A DNA stretch of 64,000 nucleotides, from the NCBI RefSeq assembly GCF_000196235.1, contig NC_008541.1:4278001-4342000 (forward strand), in the 5' to 3' direction. This document shows, in pieces, positions 27,395 to 35,288 of this stretch. The notes below the pieces were generated by a model that was not told the origin of the DNA, did not search any database, and saw nothing but the letters and a program-made list of their open reading frames with translations. Positions within the stretch are counted from its first letter, which is position 1, and each line of letters opens with the position of its first letter. Made by a program: the position numbers and the translations under genes. This stretch comes from Arthrobacter sp. FB24. Its GTDB lineage: Bacteria > Actinomycetota > Actinomycetes > Actinomycetales > Micrococcaceae.

Positions 27395-28984
27395 CTACTG
27401 CAGCTGGCCGTTTGCGGGGGTCAGCTTCCGCAGGTCCGCCTTCCTGATCTTGCCGCTCGCCGTCCGCGGCATCTCGTCCACGAACACCACCGACTTGGGA
27501 ATCTTGTAGCGGGCCAGGCGCCCGTCCAGGTGGGCCCGCAGCTGCTCCTCACTCAGCTGGGCCCCCTCCCGCAGCAGCACCACGGCCCGCGGCACTTCGC
27601 CCCACTTTTCGTCCGGCACGCCGATCACCGCCACGCTGCCCACGGCCTCCAGCTCGGTGATGGCCTGCTCCACTTCCGCCGGATAGATGTTCTCGCCGCC
27701 GGAGATGATCATGTCCTTGAGCCGGTCCGAGATGAACACGAAGCCCTCGCCGTCCTTGTAGCCCATGTCGCCGGACTTGAACCAGCCGTCCGCGGTGTAG
27801 GAATCGGCCGTCGAGTCGGGCCGGTTCCAGTATTCGTGGATGACGTTGGGACCCTTGATCTGGATCTCACCCACCGTGCCCGGTGCCGCCGGCTCCGTGT
27901 CGGGACTGGCGAGGTCTGCTATCCGGACCTCCGTAAAGAAGTGCGGCAGCCCGGACGATCCGGCCTTGTCCCGGGACCGCGCCGCCGGCAGCGTGGTGGC
28001 ACCCGGCGCCGTCTCGGTCATCCCGTAGCCGTTCGAAAAGTGCAGCCCCCGCTTCTCGTAGGCATCCAGCACGCGCAGCGGCACCGCCGACCCTCCGCAG
28101 GTCAGCTTGTTCAGGGAGCTCAGGTCCGTGGTTTCCCAGGCGGGATGTTCGCAGAGCATCTGGTAGGTGGTGGGCACCCCGCTGATGGTGGTGGCCCGGT
28201 GCCGTTCGATGAGCTGAAGCGTCCGCAGCGGATCGAACCGGGCCTCCAGCACCACGGTCCCGCCCTTCAGCAGTGTGGGCAGGACGCCCATGTCCAGCGA
28301 CGCCACATGGAACATCGGGGAGATCATCAAGGCAACGTCCGTGGAAGCGAAGTCGAAATCGACAATCACATTGATGCAGTTCCACGTGATGTTCCCGTGG
28401 GTCAGCAGGGCACCCTTGGGGTGACCGGTGGTGCCCGAGGTGTAGAGGATCATGGCGCCGTCGTCCAGGCCCACCGGCTCGTCGGGGGCCACGTTCGCGC
28501 CGGACGCCACCACGTCTTCGTAGCGTTCCGCCGGCTGGTCCCCCTGCACGGCGGCAGCGCCGCCGTCGTGCTTTCCTGTCGGGGCGGCTTCGTCGACGGC
28601 GATCCGCCGGACGGCGCCGGTGCCGCCCGCGCCACGGACCGCCAGGTCCGACAGGCTCTCCGCGTGCACCAGCAGCACGGCGCCGCAGTCCCTGAGCTGG
28701 AACTGAATTTCCGGGGGCGCCAGCCGCGTGTTCAGTGGGACGAAGACGGCTCCGGCCAGGCCGCAGGCGAAAAGGGTCTCCAGGAAGGACGGATCGTTCT
28801 CCCCCAGGTAGGCCACCCGGTCCCCGCGGGCCACGCCGCGGTCACGGAGGGCATTGGCAAGCCGGGCCGAGCGTTCCGCCAGTTGCTCGTAACTGACCTC
28901 CCGGTCTCCGGCGATAATTGCTGTCTTGTTGCCCGACTTCGGGCGGCGCCGTTGCAGCCACGAGCCGATGCCAAAATTTTCCAC
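27395..28984 (-). CDS. Acyl/aryl-CoA ligase (phd-type phenylpropanoid CoA ligase)
   Basis: 529-residue class I adenylate-forming enzyme. ATP loop MILYTSGTTGHPKGALLTH near 178, NGYGMTE near 315, the hinge and C-terminal SGGENIYPAEVEQAI, and catalytic Lys region GKIRKADLRKL at the C-terminus. It should activate a carboxylic acid to its CoA thioester. By its partners in the cluster (hydratase, dehydrogenase, SDR, amidohydrolase, MarR), the substrate is probably a hydroxycinnamate or phenylpropionate, as for PhdA in Corynebacterium; sequence alone would also fit a fatty acid. Last gene of the cluster. Confidence 0.8.
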   Translation of the reverse strand: MENFGIGSWLQRRRPKSGNKTAIIAGDREVSYEQLAERSARLANALRDRGVARGDRVAYLGENDPSFLETLFACGLAGAVFVPLNTRLAPPEIQFQLRDCGAVLLVHAESLSDLAVRGAGGTGAVRRIAVDEAAPTGKHDGGAAAVQGDQPAERYEDVVASGANVAPDEPVGLDDGAMILYTSGTTGHPKGALLTHGNITWNCINVIVDFDFASTDVALMISPMFHVASLDMGVLPTLLKGGTVVLEARFDPLRTLQLIERHRATTISGVPTTYQMLCEHPAWETTDLSSLNKLTCGGSAVPLRVLDAYEKRGLHFSNGYGMTETAPGATTLPAARSRDKAGSSGLPHFFTEVRIADLASPDTEPAAPGTVGEIQIKGPNVIHEYWNRPDSTADSYTADGWFKSGDMGYKDGEGFVFISDRLKDMIISGGENIYPAEVEQAITELEAVGSVAVIGVPDEKWGEVPRAVVLLREGAQLSEEQLRAHLDGRLARYKIPKSVVFVDEMPRTASGKIRKADLRKLTPANGQLQ

Positions 28985-29026
28985 GGCAAATCCTTTCTAA
29001 TTAGACGGTAGTCCCTGGCGGCCGGA

Positions 29027-30218
29027 TCAGAGCCGGACTGTCTGGAGATCGTTGTTCTTGGGTTCCCGGGTGAGCAGGATGAAGACGATCGACACCACGG
29101 ACATGATGGCGAGGTACCAGACCACCGAGCCGGTGTTCTGGCCGGAGTCCTTGAAGATCTGCGCCACGATGGAACATCGGCACGAGGTAGGCGATGAACA
29201 ACACGAGTCCGCCCACCATCACCGGCCGCCGGCCCAGCTTGTCCGAGAGCCTGCCGCCCAGGACCACAAAGACGATGGAGACCAGGGAGGCTGCGGCGTA
29301 GGCGTAGAGCACGCCCTGGCGGTCGGCGCCCTTGGAGACGGCGAAGGTCACCGCGAACGTTGCCAGCACCACCTGCAGCGCGAACCCCGCGGCTCCGGCC
29401 AGCATGGTGAAGATGAGGGTCTTGGGCCGGCGGAGCACCTGGAGCAGGGGAATTTCACGGCGGACCGGTGCGGTGCCGCGGGCTCCGCTTGCGCCTTCCG
29501 TCCGCGCCGCTTCGGCCTGCACGCGCTTTTCCTGTTCGAGGGCAGCCTTGAAGATGGGGCTCTCGGAGACCTTCAGACGGACGAACATGCCCACGCCCAG
29601 CAGCACGAAGGAAAGCAGGAACGGTACGCGCCAGCCCCAGGCAAGGAACTGGTCGTTCGGCAGTGACGAGAAGGCGCCCATGATGAACGTGCCCAGGACG
29701 GCGCCCGTCGGGGCACCGGCGTTCACGAACGACGCCGCGAAGCCGCGCTTGCCGGATTCCGAGTGTTCCAGCGCCATCAGGGCGGCGCCGCCCCATTCAC
29801 CGCCGACGGCGATGCCCTGGAAGATGCGGAGGACCACCAGCATCACGGCGCCCCACGGCCCCGCCACGGAGGCGCCCGGGACCAGGCCGATCAGGGTGGA
29901 GGCCACGCCCATGACCAGCATGGAGACGATGAGCATTCCCTTGCGGCCCAGCTTGTCGCCGAAGTGGCCGAAGATGATCCCGCCGAGGGGGCGGGCCACG
30001 TAGCCGGCGGCGAAGGTGCCGTAGGCCGCCACCACGCCTACCCATTCGTCCATCCCGGAGAAGAAGACCTTCGGGAAAACGACGGCGGCGGCCGTGGCGT
30101 AGAGGAGGAAGTCGTAGTACTCGATGGTGCTGCCCAGATAACTGGAGGCGATGACCGTGCGCGCTTCCTTGCGGCGTTCGGCCGTACCCATGGCTTGAAG
30201 CTGAGTGAGTCCAGACAT
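29027..30218 (-). pseudogene. MHS-type MFS transporter with internal frame-breaking deletion (phdT-like)
   Basis: Aromatic acid/metabolite:H+ symporter of the MHS branch. From ATG 30218 (ribosome site AAAGGAA) it reads normally through GSTIEYYDFLLYATAAAVVF, GHFGDKLGRK, the GGEWGGAALMALEH core and GGRLSDKLGRRPV up to YLVPMFH. The next codons belong to another frame: the genuine C-terminus (IVAQIFKDSGQNTG... ending ILLTREPKNNDLQTVRL, stop at 29027) lies in the shifted frame immediately after. About 70-80 residues, roughly helices 9-11, appear to be missing at 29170. The unshifted frame runs on to 29001 with nonsense residues. The protein is probably nonfunctional, unless this is an assembly error. 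Confidence 0.8.
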
Positions 30219-30285
30219 GGCTGTTCCTTTAGGACAGAGGGATAAAAAAGGGGGGTTTGTACTGGAAAGGCGGGTTCCGTGGCGA

Positions 30286-30741
30286 TTATTTGTAGAAGCG
30301 GGCCAGGAATTCGGCCACGACGGCGGGGCGCTCCTGGCCTTCGATCTCGATGGTGTTGGCCACCTTGATCTGGGCGCCGCCCTTGACCTCGGTGACCTCG
30401 GCAATGGTGGCCTGCATGCGGATCCGCGAGCCCACCTTCACCGGCGAGGTGAAGCGGACTTTGTCCAGGCCGTAGTTCACCTTGGTGGTGACGCCGTCCA
30501 CGTCGAACAGCTCGCCCCAGAACGGAATGATCAGCGAGAGGGTGAGGAACCCGTGGGCGATCGGGGCGCCGAACGGGCCTTCCTTGGCGCGCTCCGGGTC
30601 TACGTGGATCCACTGGTCATCGCCCGTGGCGTCGGCAAATTTGTTGATTTGCTCCTGCGTGATTTCGCGGTATTCGGTCACGCCGAGATCGGTTCCGGCG
30701 AGCGTGAGCAGTTTGTCGAAGTCGACGACGAGATTGGGCAT
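30286..30741 (-). CDS. MaoC-family enoyl-CoA hydratase
   Basis: 151-residue hot-dog-fold hydratase. The catalytic motif ATGDDQWIHVDPERA (about 38-52) contains the Asp and His of R-specific enoyl-CoA hydratases, followed by FGAPIAHGFLTLSLI. It would hydrate the alpha,beta-double bond of a CoA ester such as a cinnamoyl-CoA. Lies between the transporter and acyl-CoA dehydrogenase genes in the phd-like cluster. Confidence 0.88.
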   Translation of the reverse strand: MPNLVVDFDKLLTLAGTDLGVTEYREITQEQINKFADATGDDQWIHVDPERAKEGPFGAPIAHGFLTLSLIIPFWGELFDVDGVTTKVNYGLDKVRFTSPVKVGSRIRMQATIAEVTEVKGGAQIKVANTIEIEGQERPAVVAEFLARFYK

Positions 30742-30856
30742 GTGGGCCTCCTAGTGTGGTTTTTGGAGTTGCGGAAGTACGACGGCCGTGCGGTGCTGCC
30801 GCCGTCGGGTTTTGGTTGTTGTTCGATTCAGTTAGCGGCGTCCGGTTAGCGGCGCG

Positions 30857-32083
30857 TCAGCGGGTGAAGGCGCTTTCGCCGGTGAGGGCGCGGCCCACGA
30901 TGAGTGCGTTGATTTCGTGGGTGCCTTCATAGGAGTAGACGGCTTCGGCGTCGGCGTGGAACCTGGCCACGTCCGTCTCGAGGGTGATTCCGTTGCCGCC
31001 CACCACCTCGCGGGCCAGGGCCACGGTTTCGCGCATCAGCAGGGATGTTTGCATCTTGGCGAGTGCGGAGTCCTGGTCGCGGTAGATGCCGCGGGCCTGT
31101 TGTTCAGTCAGCCGGACCACCAGGGACAGCGAGGACGTGACGTTGCCGAGCATCCGTGCCAGTTTTTCCTGGACCAGCTGGAAGGAGCCCAACTGGCGGC
31201 CGAACTGCGTGCGTTCGGTGACGTAGCGGAGGGCGGCTTCGAAGGCCCCGGCCTGGATGCCGGTGGCAATCCAGGCAACGTCCGATCGCATGGCCCGGAG
31301 CATCGCGGCCACGTCCTTGAAGGAGTTCACGTTGTGCAGCCGCATGGATTCCGGCACGCGGACACCGTCGAGCCTGATGTGGGCGTTCTGCATCATCCTC
31401 AGCGCAGTCTTGCCGTGGATCTTCTCGAGTGTCACGCCCTCAGCCTGGCGGTCCACCAGGAAGGCCTTGACCTGCCCGTCCTCCTGGTCCCGGGCGAAGA
31501 CCGCCAGCACGTCGGCGCTTACTGCGCCGCCGATCCAGCGCTTGGCGCCGTTCAGCACCCAGGAATCCCCTTCCCTGCGGGCTGTGGTGGACAGTCCTCC
31601 GGCGATGTCCGAACCGGAGTCAGGTTCAGTGAGGGAAAAGACGCCCTTGAGGGAGAAGTCGACGACCTTCGGCATCCACTCGGCCTGCTGCTCCGGCGAG
31701 GCGCCCACCCGGATGGCGGTGCGGAAGAGTCCGGCCTGGGACGTGTACCAGGTGGCCAGCGAGGCGTCCGCTCGGGCGAGTTCGAAGATCCGGAAACCCT
31801 GGTAGATGCCCCGGGCAGGGCTGCTTTTTGCGCCCAGGGCGCCCGTAAGCTCCGCCGGTTCCATCAGGTCCAGGTCGATCAGGGGCTGGGCGAGTTGTGT
31901 GGGGAACTCCCCGCGTTCCCAGTAGTCGGCCAGCAGCGGTTGCGCTTCCCGGTCCAGGAAGTTCCGCAGCCGGCCCAGCACGCGGCGCTCGTCCTCCGTG
32001 AGAAGGGATTCGGCGTCGTAGTAGTCGCAGACGCCGTAGAGGCGGGCCGCCGCCACAGTCCCCGTATCGGTATCGAGGCTCAT
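30857..32083 (-). CDS. Acyl-CoA dehydrogenase (phd-like cluster)
   Basis: 408-residue FAD acyl-CoA dehydrogenase. FSLTEPDSGSDIAGG (about 145-160) is the substrate/FAD signature; LNGAKRWIGGA and FGRQLGSFQLVQEKLARM are conserved; the end shows GNGITLETDVARFHADAEAVYSYEGTHEINALIVGRALTG, with the catalytic Glu in YEGTHE. This C-terminal location and the sequence resemble the glutaryl-CoA/short-chain branch. In the pathway it would desaturate phenylpropionyl-CoA side chains. ATG 32083 follows the amidohydrolase stop directly; the longer frame to 32602 is a shadow. Confidence 0.88.
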   Translation of the reverse strand: MSLDTDTGTVAAARLYGVCDYYDAESLLTEDERRVLGRLRNFLDREAQPLLADYWERGEFPTQLAQPLIDLDLMEPAELTGALGAKSSPARGIYQGFRIFELARADASLATWYTSQAGLFRTAIRVGASPEQQAEWMPKVVDFSLKGVFSLTEPDSGSDIAGGLSTTARREGDSWVLNGAKRWIGGAVSADVLAVFARDQEDGQVKAFLVDRQAEGVTLEKIHGKTALRMMQNAHIRLDGVRVPESMRLHNVNSFKDVAAMLRAMRSDVAWIATGIQAGAFEAALRYVTERTQFGRQLGSFQLVQEKLARMLGNVTSSLSLVVRLTEQQARGIYRDQDSALAKMQTSLLMRETVALAREVVGGNGITLETDVARFHADAEAVYSYEGTHEINALIVGRALTGESAFTR

Positions 32084-32084
32084 C

Positions 32085-32978
32085 TCAGCCGCCCAGTCCG
32101 AGCAGGCGCACCGCGTTGTGCTTGAGGATCTTGGGCCTGACCTCGTCCTTGAGCGGCAGGTCCGCGAAGGCGCCAAGCCACTTCTGCGGCGTGATGAGCG
32201 GGAAGTCGGTGCCGAACAGGACCTTGTCCTGCAGGACCGAGTTGGACATGCGCACCAGCGACTCCGGGAAGTACTTGGGCGACCAGCCGGAGAGGTCGAT
32301 ATGTACGTTGGCCTTGTGCGTGGCGATGGAGTTTGCCTCGTCCTGCCACGGCACCGAGGGGTGCGCCATGATGATCTGCAGTTCAGGGAAGTCGGCGGCG
32401 ACGGCGTCCAGCAGGAGCGGGTTGGAATAGGCCAGCTTGATGCCGTACCCGCCGGGGAGGCCTGCGCCCATGCCGTTCTGGCCGGTGTGGAAAATGGCCG
32501 GCAGGCCCAGTTCCTGCAGGGTCTCCCACAGCGGATAGAACTGCTCGTTCGAGGGGTCGAAGCCCTGCAGGCTGGGATGGAACTTGAAGCCGCGGGCGCC
32601 AAGGTCGATGGCCTGGTGCTTGGCGCCCTGGATGGCTTCGGCCCCCGTGCGGGGATCCACGCTGCCGAAGGGGATCAGCACATCGTTGTTCCGGGCCGCG
32701 CCGGCGATCAGGTCCTCAATGCTGTTGGGTTCGTGCTTGAGCTGGGTGCGCGCGTCCACGGTGAAGACGACGGCGGCCATGTTCAGTTCCCGGTACACCT
32801 CGGCGATGCGGTCCAGCGAGGGGGTGCGGTCCTCGGATTTGAAGTACTTGGCCGAAGCTTCAGTGAGCGCCGGCGGGAGCGACTCGTGGCCGTGGCCGTC
32901 CACTTCGAGGTGGACGTGCATGTCGATCGCGTCGAGCTTCGCGGCGTCGATGCCGAGCTCATAGCGGGTGGCAGGCAT
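32085..32978 (-). CDS. Amidohydrolase-family metal hydrolase (PhdC-like)
   Basis: 297 residues of the amidohydrolase-2 (PF04909-type) family. IDMHVHLE near 18-25 supplies the first metal His pair, FKFHPSLQGFDP and FHTGQNG lie in the barrel, MAHPSVPWQDEA gives the next metal ligand and FGTDFPLITPQKW the catalytic Asp. Homologues in phenylpropanoid clusters act as beta-ketoacyl-CoA hydrolases that cut the side chain to an aromatic acid. It sits 2 bp after the SDR gene and 1 bp before the acyl-CoA dehydrogenase. Confidence 0.82.
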   Translation of the reverse strand: MPATRYELGIDAAKLDAIDMHVHLEVDGHGHESLPPALTEASAKYFKSEDRTPSLDRIAEVYRELNMAAVVFTVDARTQLKHEPNSIEDLIAGAARNNDVLIPFGSVDPRTGAEAIQGAKHQAIDLGARGFKFHPSLQGFDPSNEQFYPLWETLQELGLPAIFHTGQNGMGAGLPGGYGIKLAYSNPLLLDAVAADFPELQIIMAHPSVPWQDEANSIATHKANVHIDLSGWSPKYFPESLVRMSNSVLQDKVLFGTDFPLITPQKWLGAFADLPLKDEVRPKILKHNAVRLLGLGG

Positions 32979-32980
32979 GG

Positions 32981-33943
32981 CTAGCCCACCTTCACGGGAG
33001 CCGGCTGGTTCCCGGCCGGACGCGCGTCGGGCTGCAGGTCCTCGGGCAGCGGCAGGAACTCCTCGCCCACGCTCTGAAGCTTCCCGCCGAAGAGCGGGCC
33101 GAAGTTGGCCACGAGGTCCTCGTAACGCCAGCCGCCCTCGCGGTATTCGGTGGCCGCTGCCTCGGGGTGGGTCCAGAGCTGGAGCCGGTCGCCGCCGGCG
33201 CCGATGGCCTGGCCGGTAATGCCGGCCGCCTCATCGGAGGCGAGGAACGCGACCAGTCCGGAGACGTCGTCGGCCGTTCCGAAACCGAGTTCGTGGCGGA
33301 AGAAAGCCGGCATGGCCTCCCCGCGCTCGTCCGCCTCCACTGCCTTCTGGAAGTAGGGAACGGTTTTTGTCATGGCCGTGGCCGCCACCGGGATGACGGC
33401 GTTGGCGGTTACCCCGGCCTTCTTCATTTCCAGGGCCCAGGTGCGGACCATGCCCACGATGCCGGCCTTGGCGGCGGCGTAGTTGGTCTGGCCGAAGTTG
33501 CCGCGCTGCCCGGTGGGCGAGCCGATGGTGATGATCCGGCCGGCAACACCGTTCTCCTTGAAGTAGGCGAACGCTTCCCGGACACACGTGAAGGTGCCGC
33601 GGAGGTGGACGTTGATGACGGCGTCGAAATCCTCGTCGGTCATCTTCAGCAGGCTCTTGTCCCGCAGGATGCCGGCGTTGGTGACCAGGATGTCGAGCCG
33701 GCCGAAGTTTTCCACGGCTGCCTGCACAAGTTGCCTGGCCGCCTCCGTGCTGCCGACGGGAGCGACGACGGCGGTGGCCTTCCCGCCGTCCGCCTCAATG
33801 GTCCGGACCGCTTCCGCGGCCACCTCGGCGTCCACGTCGTTGATGACGACGGCGGCGCCCTGCCGGGCGAGTTCCCGGGCGTAGGCCAGGCCCAGGCCCC
33901 GGCCGCTTCCGGTGACGATTGCTACTTTGCCTGACAGGCTCAT
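32981..33943 (-). CDS. SDR oxidoreductase (PhdB-like, beta-hydroxyacyl-CoA dehydrogenase)
   Basis: 320-residue classical SDR. TGSGRGLGLAYAREL (about 11-25) binds NAD(P), NAG at about 90, catalytic Ser in ITIGSPTGQRG and Tyr/Lys in YAAAKAG. It has about 70 residues beyond a normal FabG-type core, rich in Glu and aromatic residues. Expected to oxidise the beta-hydroxyacyl-CoA made by the MaoC hydratase. First gene of the operon, divergent from a MarR gene; the gap carries two palindromes. Confidence 0.85.
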   Translation of the reverse strand: MSLSGKVAIVTGSGRGLGLAYARELARQGAAVVINDVDAEVAAEAVRTIEADGGKATAVVAPVGSTEAARQLVQAAVENFGRLDILVTNAGILRDKSLLKMTDEDFDAVINVHLRGTFTCVREAFAYFKENGVAGRIITIGSPTGQRGNFGQTNYAAAKAGIVGMVRTWALEMKKAGVTANAVIPVAATAMTKTVPYFQKAVEADERGEAMPAFFRHELGFGTADDVSGLVAFLASDEAAGITGQAIGAGGDRLQLWTHPEAAATEYREGGWRYEDLVANFGPLFGGKLQSVGEEFLPLPEDLQPDARPAGNQPAPVKVG

Positions 33944-34003
33944 GGCTGCTCCTTTGCTAGCTGACCTTGTGCATTCCCGCCATCGGCGTGGGATGCTGTT
34001 CTG

Positions 34004-34023
34004 TATCCATGAAATTATGGATA
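34004..34023. promoter_or_regulatory. Putative MarR operator of the phd-like cluster, site 1
   Basis: TATCCAT-N6-ATGGATA, a perfect 20-bp palindrome 61 bp upstream of the SDR start, in the divergent SDR/MarR gap. Confidence 0.6.
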
Positions 34024-34038
34024 GTTGAAAATGTCAAC
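34024..34038. promoter_or_regulatory. Putative MarR operator, site 2
   Basis: GTTGA-N5-TCAAC, adjacent to site 1 and 31 bp upstream of the MarR start. TTGA/TCAA arms are common in MarR-family sites. Confidence 0.5.
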
Positions 34039-34068
34039 GATTTATTTTGAGGATTATTGGAGTTGGGC

Positions 34069-34554
34069 ATGACGATCGAGATACAGGGCGGTCAGCGCAC
34101 CGAACAGGCCCACAAGTTGGTCGCCGCATCCATCAGCCAGGACCTCGGCTTCCTGCTGGCCAAGCTGCACGCCGCAGGGTCCGTTGTGAACAACAGGGCG
34201 CTGGCCGAATTCGACCTCAAAGAGCGTTCCTACTCCGTCCTGATCCTCGCAAACAGCGGGCTCGAGCCGACGCAGCGCGAAATGGCCGACTTCCTCAGCC
34301 TGGACCCGAGCCAGATTGTGGCCCTCGTGGATGAGCTGGAGAAGCGTGGCCTGGTGGCGAGGGCGCCCGGGAAGCAGGACCGCCGGGCAAAGACCGTGAC
34401 GGCTACCGCCAAGGGAGGAAAACTGCTCGGCCAGGCCAGCGAGGCTGCACGAAGGGCTGAGGCGGAAGTTCTGGACGGGCTGCCCGCGGAGGAATCGGCC
34501 CAGCTCAAGGCACTGCTCCGCAAAGCATTGTGGGGTGCCGGGCTGCCCGAATGA
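34069..34554 (+). CDS. MarR-family regulator of the phd-like cluster (PhdR-like)
   Basis: 161 residues. Winged helix at about 55-115: ERSYSVLILANSGLEPTQREMADFLSLDPSQIVALVDELEKRGLVARAPGKQDRRAKTVTATAKG. ATG 34069 is preceded by GGAG 6 bp upstream; a TTG at 34057 is unlikely. Divergent to the catabolic operon. By analogy with PhdR it should repress the operon until an aromatic CoA thioester binds. Confidence 0.85.
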   Translation: MTIEIQGGQRTEQAHKLVAASISQDLGFLLAKLHAAGSVVNNRALAEFDLKERSYSVLILANSGLEPTQREMADFLSLDPSQIVALVDELEKRGLVARAPGKQDRRAKTVTATAKGGKLLGQASEAARRAEAEVLDGLPAEESAQLKALLRKALWGAGLPE

Positions 34555-34598
34555 GGGCCGGCCGGGCCGGGCGGGCCTAGCGGGGTGCCGGGCCCGGC

Positions 34599-34844
34599 TT
34601 AGCGGGCCGGGCGGGAGCGCCCCTCTCGGGCGGCCTGGTTCCGCCGCGCCAACTCTGCCATGACCACCGGCCCCACCAGGCCGGCGTGGTTCGGGCCCGG
34701 GGTGTTTTCGCAGTCCCTGAGGAGGCCGGCCAGCGCTTCGAGCTCACCGGTGGGGACAGCGGACAAGGAGGCGTACGCCTTGATGACACGCCGTTCGGCG
34801 ATGCCGGCGTGGCGGCTTCTGTCGGCGTGTAGTTTGCGGCGCAT
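34599..34844 (-). CDS. Small basic hypothetical protein
   Basis: 81 residues, Arg/Ala-rich, helical (MRRKLHADRSRHAGIAERRV at the start). ATG 34844 has a GAGGAAG ribosome site. No family is recognised. Its 3' end runs into a very GC-rich stretch (34555-34616) in which a 12-bp GGGCCGGGCGGG unit occurs twice around the palindrome GCCGGGCCCGGC; this may be the shared transcription end with the MarR gene. Confidence 0.55.
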   Translation of the reverse strand: MRRKLHADRSRHAGIAERRVIKAYASLSAVPTGELEALAGLLRDCENTPGPNHAGLVGPVVMAELARRNQAAREGRSRPAR

Positions 34845-34910
34845 GGGACTTCCTCAGCGAAGAATCCGGAGGCTGCCTGCATAACCCGAAGCCAGAATAC
34901 CGCAGCCGGG

Positions 34911-35288
34911 TCAGTCGTGGAACGGTTCTCCCGTGGTCCGATGGTCCGCGTGGTTGATGGTTTCCCGGATCAGCCGGACGAGGTGGCCGTCGTGCAGCGA
35001 GTAAATGACCTGCCGGCCGTTCTTCCTCCCGTCCACCATTCCGCTGAGCCTGAGCTTGGCCAGGTGCTGGCTGACTACGGTCCGCGGTACGGCTGCCGCC
35101 TCAGTGAGTTCAGTGACACTCTTGGGGCCCTGCGAAAGCTGCCACAGCAGATGCAGGCGGGTCGGCTCGGCCAGCATCCGCAGCGTGGCGGCGGCATTTT
35201 CAAGCAACTCCGCGCCAGGTGTGACCGGATGGACGAGCGAGGGCTCCTCAGTTCCGGCGTTGAACGGACTGCTCGGCTGGCTGCTCAA
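34911..35288 (-). CDS. ArsR-family regulator
   Basis: 125 residues with the ArsR winged helix AATLRMLAEPTRLHLLWQLSQGPKSVTELTEAAAVPRTVVSQHLAKLRLSGMVDGRKNGRQVIYSL. There is no cysteine, and the ELCVCDL metal motif is absent, so classical arsenic/cadmium sensing is unlikely. Several His lie at the C-terminus (HDGHLVRL, NHADHR), positions used by Zn/Ni-type sensors. Start is TTG 35288, 7 bp after AAGGAG, overlapping the preceding MFS stop by 4 bp. It probably controls the MFS-arsR operon via the palindrome at 36567-36590. Confidence 0.8.
   Translation of the reverse strand: MSSQPSSPFNAGTEEPSLVHPVTPGAELLENAAATLRMLAEPTRLHLLWQLSQGPKSVTELTEAAAVPRTVVSQHLAKLRLSGMVDGRKNGRQVIYSLHDGHLVRLIRETINHADHRTTGEPFHD

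Noticed and set aside
34555..34616. Very GC-rich block with a repeated GGGCCGGGCGGG unit and a 12-bp palindrome
   Set aside because: Could be a transcription end for two convergent genes, but there is no T-run and part of it is coding, so it is not listed as a terminator.
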